The notes beneath the pieces are model-generated. The model was not told the DNA's origin and searched no databases. It worked only from the letters and a program-made list of their open reading frames with translations. From Chrysopilus asiliformis (taxonomy: Eukaryota > Arthropoda > Insecta > Diptera > Rhagionidae): a stretch of DNA of 64,000 nt. Position numbers and translations under genes: made by a program. Location of the stretch: NCBI GenBank assembly GCA_964034945.1, contig OZ035963.1:60423182-60487181 (forward strand). Direction: 5' to 3'. Shown here one piece after another: positions 57,201-64,000 of this stretch (its first letter is position 1; each line of letters starts with the position of its first letter).

Positions 57201-60200
57201 TCTGATTTGTTCGAAAAATCTTAAACTTGAAAAGGGCGAAATGTTAAAACGGGCCCCTAGCGGGTTGGGGGTGGTACCAATCGATAGCCAGGGTACCATT
57301 AACTGGGGTGTATCATCGTAGGGGGTTGTGAAAATTTCATCAAAAACGCGATTTTCCCACTCCTTCATGCTTTTTTTAACAGTTTTCCCTTTTTTACAAA
57401 TTTCACATATTTCGATAAAGATCAGCGATCAGCGAGGGAAATTTTCCGCGGATTCGCGATCAGCGACATTTTCCGCGGATTTAGCGCGAAATTTTCCGCG
57501 GATTCGCGTGAAATTTTCCGCGGATTCGCGATCAGCGACATTTTCCGCGGATTTAGCGCGAAATTTTCCGCGGATTCGCGATCAGCGAAATTTTCCGCGG
57601 ATTCGCGATCAGCGACATTTTCCGCGGATTTAGCGCGAAATTTTCCGCGGATTCGCGATCAGCGAGGGAAATTTTCTGCGAATTCGCGATCAGCGACATT
57701 TTCCGCGGATTTAGCGCGAGATTTTCCGCGGATTCGCGATCAGCAACATTTTCCGCGGATTCGCGCGAAATTTTCCGCGGATTCGCGATCATTCGCTGAT
57801 CACGAATCCGCGGTCCGTTTTTCGATAGCTCTCGCGGTTTGGCCAGGGCGGCTATTTCGACTCTGATTTGTTCGAAAAATCTTAAACTTGAAAAGGGCGA
57901 AATGTTAAAACGGGCCCCTAGCGGGTTGGGGGTGGTACCAATCGATAGCTGATCACGAATCCGCGGTCCGTTTTTCGATAGCTCTCGCGGTTTGGCCAGG
58001 GCGGCTATTTCGACTCTGATTTGTTCGAAAAATCTTAAACTTGAAAAGGGCGAAATGTTAAAACGGGCCCCTAGCGGGTTGGGGGTGGTACCAATCGATA
58101 GCCAGGGTACCATTAACTGGGGTGTATCATCGTAGGGGGTTGTGAAAATTTCATCAAAAACGCGATTTTCCCACTCCTTCATGCTTTTTTTAACAGTTTT
58201 CCCTTTTTTACAAATTTCACATATTTCGATAAAGATCAGCGATCAGCGAGGGAAATTTTCCGCGGATTCGCGATCAGCGACATTTTCCGCGGATTTAGCG
58301 CGAAATTTTCCGCGGATTCGCGATCAGCGACATTTTCCGCGGATTTAGCGCGAAATTTTCCGCGGATTCGCGTGAAATTTTCCGCGGATTCGCGATCAGC
58401 GACATTTTCCGCGGATTTAGCGCGAAATTTTCCGCGGATTCGCGATCAGGGAGGGAAATTTTCTGCGAATTCGCGATCAGCGACATTTTCCGCGGATTTA
58501 GCGCGAGATTTTCCGCGGATTCGCGATCAGCAACATTTTCCGCGGATTCGCGCGAAATTTTCCGCGGATTCGCGATCATTCGCTGATCACGAATCCGCGG
58601 TCCGTTTTTCGATAGCTCTCGCGGTTTGGCCAGGGCGGCTATTTCGACTCTGATTTGTTCGAAAAATCTTAAACTTGAAAAGGGCGAAATGTTAAAACGG
58701 GCCCCTAGCGGGTTGGGGGTGGTACCAATCGATAGCCAGGGTACCATTAACTGGGGTGTATCATCGTAGGGGGTTGTGAAAATTTCATCAAAAACGCGAT
58801 TTTCCCACTCCTTCATGCTTTTTTTAACAGTTTTCCCTTTTTTACAAATTTCACATATTTCGATAAAGATCAGCGATCAGCGAGGGAAATTTTCCGCGGA
58901 TTCGCGATCAGCGACATTTTCCGCGGATTTAGCGCGAAATTTTCCGCGGATTCGCGTGAAATTTTCCGCGGATTCGCGATCAGCGACATTTTCCGCGGAT
59001 TTAGCGCGAAATTTTCCGCGGATTCGCGATCAGCGAAATTTTCCGCGGATTCGCGTGAAATTTTCCGCGGATTCGCGATCAGCGACATTTTCCGCGGATT
59101 TAGCGCGAAATTTTCCGCGGATTCGCGATCAGCGAGGGAAATTTTCTGCGAATTCGCGATCAGCGACATTTTCCGCGGATTTAGCGCGAGATTTTCCGCG
59201 GATTCGCGATCAGCAACATTTTCCGCGGATTCGCGCGAAATTTTCCGCGGATTCGCGATCATTCGCTGATCACGAATCCGCGGTCCGTTTTTCGATAGCT
59301 CTCGCGGTTTGGCCAGGGCGGCTATTTCGACTCTGATTTGTTCGAAAAATCTTAAACTTGAAAAGGGCGAAATGTTAAAACGGGCCCCTAGCGGGTTGTG
59401 AAAATTTCATCAAAAACGCGATTTTCCCACTCCTTCATGCTTTTTTTAACAGTTTTCCCTTTTTTACAAATTTCACATATTTCGATAAAGATCAGCGATC
59501 AGCGAGGGAAATTTTCCGCGGATTCGCGATCAGCGACATTTTCCGCGGATTTAGCGCGAAATTTTCCGCGGATTCGCGATCAGCGACATTTTCCGCGGAT
59601 TTAGCGCGAAATTTTCCGCGGATTCGCGTGAAATTTTCCGCGGATTCGCGATCAGCGACATTTTCCGCGGATTCGCACGAAATTTTTCGCGGATTCGCGA
59701 TCAGCGACATTTTCCGCGGATTCGCGCGAAATTTTCCGCGGATTCGCGATCAGCGACATTTTCCGCGGATTCGCGCGAAATTTTCCGCGGATTCGCGATC
59801 ATTCGCTGATCACGAATCCGCGGTCCGTTTTTCGATAGCTCTCGCGGTTTGGCCAGGGCGGCTATTTCGACTCTGATTTGTTCGAAAAATCTTAAACTTG
59901 AAAAGGGCGAAATGTTAAAACGGGCCCCTAGCGGGTTGGGGGTGGTACCAATCGATAGCCAGGGTACCATTAACTGGGGTGTATCATCGTAGGGGGTTGT
60001 GAAAATTTCATCAAAAACGCGATTTTCCCACTCCTTCATGCTTTTTTTAACAGTTTTCCCTTTTTTACAAATTTCACATATTTCGATAAAGATCAGCGAT
60101 CAGCGAGGGAAATTTTCCGCGGATTCGCGATCAGCGACATTTTCCGCGGATTTAGCGCGAAATTTTCCGCGGATTCGCGTGAAATTTTCCGCGGATTCGC

Positions 60201-63200
60201 GATCAGCGACATTTTCCGCGGATTTAGCGCGAAATTTTCCGCGGATTCGCGATCAGCGAAATTTTCCGCGGATTCGCGATCAGCGACATTTTCCGCGGAT
60301 TTAGCGCGAAATTTTCCGCGGATTCGCGATCAGCGAGGGAAATTTTCTGCGAATTCGCGATCAGCGACATTTTCCGCGGATTTAGCGCGAGATTTTCCGC
60401 GGATTCGCGATCAGCAACATTTTCCGCGGATTCGCGCGAAATTTTCCGCGGATTCGCGATCATTCGCTGATCACGAATCCGCGGTCCGTTTTTCGATAGC
60501 TCTCGCGGTTTGGCCAGGGCGGCTATTTCGACTCTGATTTGTTCGAAAAATCTTAAACTTGAAAAGGGCGAAATGTTAAAACGGGCCCCTAGCGGGTTGG
60601 GGGTGGTACCAATCGATAGCCAGGGTACCATTAACTGGGGTGTATCATCGTAGGGGGTTGTGAAAATTTCATCAAAAACGCGATTTTCCCACTCCTTCAT
60701 GCTTTTTTTAACAGTTTTCCCTTTTTTACAAATTTCACATATTTCGATAAAGATCAGCGATCAGCGAGGGAAATTTTCCGCGGATTCGCGATCAGCGACA
60801 TTTTCCGCGGATTTAGCGCGAAATTTTCCGCGGATTCGCGTGAAATTTTCCGCGGATTCGCGATCAGCGACATTTTCCGCGGATTTAGCGCGAAATTTTC
60901 CGCGGATTCGCGATCAGCGAAATTTTCCGCGGATTCGCGTGAAATTTTCCGCGGATTCGCGATCAGCGAGGGAAATTTTCTGCGAATTCGCGATCAGCGA
61001 CATTTTCCGCGGATTTAGCGCGAGATTTTCCGCGGATTCGCGATCAGCAACATTTTCCGCGGATTCGCGATCAGCAACATTTTCCGCGGATTCGCGCGAA
61101 ATTTTCCGCGAATTCGCGAACATTCGCTGATCACGAATCCGCGGTCCGTTTTTCGATAGCTCTCGCGGTTTGGCCAGGGCGGCTATTTCGACTCTGATTT
61201 GTTCGAAAAATCTTAAACTTGAAAAGGGCGAAATGTTAAAACGGGCCCCTAGCGGGTTGGGGGTGGTACCAATCGATAGCCAGGGTACCATTAACTGGGG
61301 TGTATCATCGTAGGGGGTTGTGAAAATTTCATCAAAAACGCGATTTTCCCACTCCTTCATGCTTTTTTTAACAGTTTTCCCTTTTTTACAAATTTCACAT
61401 ATTTCGATAAAGATCAGCGATCAGCGAGGGAAATTTTCCGCGGATTCGCGATCAGCGACATTTTCCGCGGATTTAGCGCGAAATTTTCCGCGGATTCGCG
61501 ATCAGCGACATTTTCCGCGGATTTAGCGCGAAATTTTCCGCGGATTCGCGTGAAATTTTCCGCGGATTCGCGATCAGCGACATTTTCCGCGGATTCGCAC
61601 GAAATTTTTCGCGGATTCGCGATCAGCGACATTTTCCGCGGATTCGCGCGAAATTTTCCGCGGATTCGCGATCATTCGCTGATCACGAATCCGCGGTCCG
61701 TTTTTCGATAGCTCTCGCGGTTTGGCCAGGGCGGCTATTTCGACTCTGATTTGTTCGAAAAATCTTAAACTTGAAAAGGGCGAAATGTTAAAACGGGCCC
61801 CTAGCGGGTTGGGGGTGGTACCAATCGATAGCCAGGGTACCATTAACTGGGGTGTATCATCGTAGGGGGTTGTGAAAATTTCATCAAAAACGCGATTTTC
61901 CCACTCCTTCATGCTTTTTTTAACAGTTTTCCCTTTTTTACAAATTTCACATATTTCGATAAAGATCAGCGATCAGCGAGGGAAATTTTCCGCGGATTCG
62001 CGATCAGCGACATTTTCCGCGGATTTAACGCGAAATTTTCCGCGGATTCGCGATCAGCGACATTTTCCGCGGATTTAGCGCGAAATTTTCCGCGGATTCG
62101 CGTGAAATTTTCCGCGGATTCGCGATCAGCGACATTTTCCGCGGATTTAGCGCGAGATTTTCCGCGGATTCGCGATCAGCAACATTTTCCGCGGATTCGC
62201 GCGAAATTTTCCGCGGATTCGCGATCATTCGCTGATCACGAATCCGCGGTCCGTTTTTCGATAGCTCTCGCGGTTTGGCCAGGGCGGCTATTTCGACTCT
62301 GATTTGTTCGAAAAATCTTAAACTTGAAAAGGGCGAAATGTTAAAACGGGCCCCTAGCGGGTTGGGGGTGGTACCAATCGATAGCCAGGGTACCATTAAC
62401 TGGGGTGTATCATCGTAGGGGGTTGTGAAAATTTCATCAAAAACGCGATTTTCCCACTCCTTCATGCTTTTTTTAACAGTTTTCCCTTTTTTACAAATTT
62501 CACATATTTCGATAAAGATCAGCGATCAGCGAGGGAAATTTTCCGCGGATTCGCGATCAGCGACATTTTCCGCGGATTTAACGCGAAATTTTCCGCGGAT
62601 TCGCGATCAGCGACATTTTCCGCGGATTTAGCGCGAAATTTTCCGCGGATTCGCGTGAAATTTTCCGCGGATTCGCGATCAGCGACATTTTCCGCGGATT
62701 TAGCGCGAAATTTTCCGCGGATTCGCGATCAGCGAAATTTTCCGCGGATTCGCGTGAAATTTTCCGCGGATTCGCGATCAGCGACATTTTCCGCGGATTT
62801 AGCGCGAAATTTTCCGCGGATTCGCGATCAGTGATCAGCGAGGGAAATTTTCCGCGGATTCGCGAACAGCGACATTTTCCGCGGATTCGCGCGAAATTTT
62901 CCGCGGATTCGCGATCAGCGATCAGCGAGGGAAATTTTCTGCGAATTCGCGATCAGCGACATTTTCCGCGGATTTAGCGCGAGATTTTCCGCGGATTCGC
63001 GATCAGCAACATTTTCCGCGGATTCGCGCGAAATTTTCCGCGGATTCGCGATCATTCGCTGATCACGAATCCGCGGTCCGTTTTTCGATAGCTCTCGCGG
63101 TTTGGCCAGGGCGGCTATTTCGACTCTGATTTGTTCGAAAAATCTTAAACTTGAAAAGGGCGAAATGTTAAAACGGGCCCCTAGCGGGTTGGGGGTGGTA

Positions 63201-63846
63201 CCAATCGATAGCCAGGGTACCATTAACTGGGGTGTATCATCGTAGGGGGTTGTGAAAATTTCATCAAAAACGCGATTTTCCCACTCCTTCATGCTTTTTT
63301 TAACAGTTTTCCCTTTTTTACAAATTTCACATATTTCGATAAAGATCAGCGATCAGCGAGGGAAATTTTCCGCGGATTCGCGATCAGCGACATTTTCCGC
63401 GGATTTAGCGCGAAATTTTCCGCGGATTCGCGATCAGCGACATTTTCCGCGGATTTAGCGCGAAATTTTCCGCGGATTCGCGTGAAATTTTCCGCGGATT
63501 CGCGATCAGCGACATTTTCCGCGGATTTAGCGCGAAATTTTCCGCGGATTCGCGTGAAATTTTCCGCGGATTCGCGATCAGCGAAATTTTCCGCGGATTT
63601 AGCGCGAAATTTTCCGCGGATTCGCGATCAGTGATCAGCGAGGGAAATTTTCCGCGGATTCGCGAACAGCGACATTTTCCGCGGATTCGCGCGAAATTTT
63701 CCGCGGATTCGCGATCAGCGAGGGAAATTTTCTGCGAATTCGCGATCAGCGACATTTTCCGCGGATTTAGCGCGAGATTTTCCGCGGATTCGCGATCAGC
63801 AACATTTTCCGCGGATTCGCGATCAGCGACATTTTCCGCGGATTCG
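54206..63846. repeat. Higher-order repeat, copy 2 (9598-bp offset)
   Basis: Near-identical to copy 1. The one difference I noticed is G at 58450 where copy 1 has C at 48852. The match ends at about 63846, where the next unit has a different subrepeat. Confidence 0.88.
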
Positions 63847-64000
63847 CGCGAAATTTTCCGCGGATTCGCGATCATTCGCTGATCACGAATCCGCGGTCCG
63901 TTTTTCGATAGCTCTCGCGGTTTGGCCAGGGCGGCTATTTCGACTCTGATTTGTTCGAAAAATCTTAAACTTGAAAAGGGCGAAATGTTAAAACGGGCCC

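Larger units (their letters stand above)
39680..64000. repeat. Complex satellite array: ~290-bp core plus 22-27-bp SacII subrepeats
   Basis: Continuous tandem array to the window end. Each unit has a conserved core (for example 40291-40580, starting gctgatcacgaatccgcggt and ending near atttcgataaagatcagcga) and a variable run of subrepeats: attttccgcggattcgcgat (+cagcgac, 27 bp), attttccgcggatttagcgc (+gaa, 23 bp) and attttccgcggattcgcgtg (+aa, 22 bp). Using the core word 'gtgaaaatttcatcaaaaac' as anchor, 35 cores are seen, beginning near 40485, 41135, 41627, 42547, 43230, 43903, 44445, 45365, 45999, 46633, 47206, 47730, 48544, 49178, 49800, 50401, 51062, 51722, 52274, 52827, 53654, 54963 and on to 63252. 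Unit lengths vary from 492 to 1309 bp. Open frames of up to 209 residues occur on both strands because the units have few stop codons; they are not genes. Confidence 0.95.

Noticed and set aside
40130..63882. About 80 open frames of 60-209 residues on both strands of the array
   Set aside because: They recur with the satellite units, overlap on opposite strands, and arise because the CG-rich subrepeats lack stop codons. They vary in length with subrepeat number. Not annotated as genes.
39680..64000. CRISPR array
   Set aside because: Subrepeats are regular but have no unique spacers, and the sequence is eukaryotic satellite.

Overview
This looks like an intron/intergenic stretch of an AT-rich invertebrate nuclear genome, probably an insect and possibly a lower dipteran (the order is a guess). 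The evidence is spliced exons with GT/AG borders, polyadenylation signals, many short inverted-repeat transposons with TA, TAA or TTAA target duplications, Helitron-like elements and a large complex satellite. There are no operons, ribosome-binding sites, CRISPR arrays or convincing tRNA/rRNA genes. Almost every long open frame here is a by-product of repeats.

Two host genes are supported. On the + strand, two exons (27849-27925 and 28344-28696) encode the C-terminus of a cysteine-containing, probably secreted protein that resembles the C-terminal region of somatomedin-B/thrombospondin type-1 domain proteins (SBSPON-like). Its 5' exons lie upstream and were not found. On the - strand, two short exons (39506-39353 and 39254-39154) encode the end of a small multi-pass membrane protein with a basic tail. 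Its upstream exons must lie beyond 39.5 kb, and from there to the end of the window the sequence is satellite.

Layout: 1-27.2 kb is intergenic or intronic DNA with decayed transposons. These include a TA-flanked MITE (84-849), TAA-flanked Harbinger-like MITEs (1311-1818, 31707-32154), a TTAA-flanked piggyBac-like MITE (14503-14725), a pogo-like element with a broken transposase C-terminus (18818-20366) that is itself interrupted by a Helitron-like insertion (19316-19690), other Helitron-like copies, foldbacks and minisatellites. The SBSPON-like gene end is at 27.8-28.7 kb, and 28.7-35.6 kb holds more nested transposons. The segment 35.6-36.2 kb is a mosaic of modules found in both satellites that follow. 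A 133-bp-unit satellite arranged as a large inverted repeat around 37766/37767 fills 36.2-38.65 kb. The membrane-protein gene end is at 39.15-39.5 kb.

From about 39.68 kb to the window end there is one continuous CpG-rich array. Each unit has a ~290-bp conserved core plus a variable number of 22-27-bp SacII-containing subrepeats, with 35 cores visible. It carries a 9598-bp higher-order tandem duplication (about 44.61-54.21 kb and 54.21-63.85 kb) that is almost identical between copies. The most notable point is that this array (at least 24 kb) appears to sit inside an intron of the membrane-protein gene, close to a region that may be its evolutionary source.
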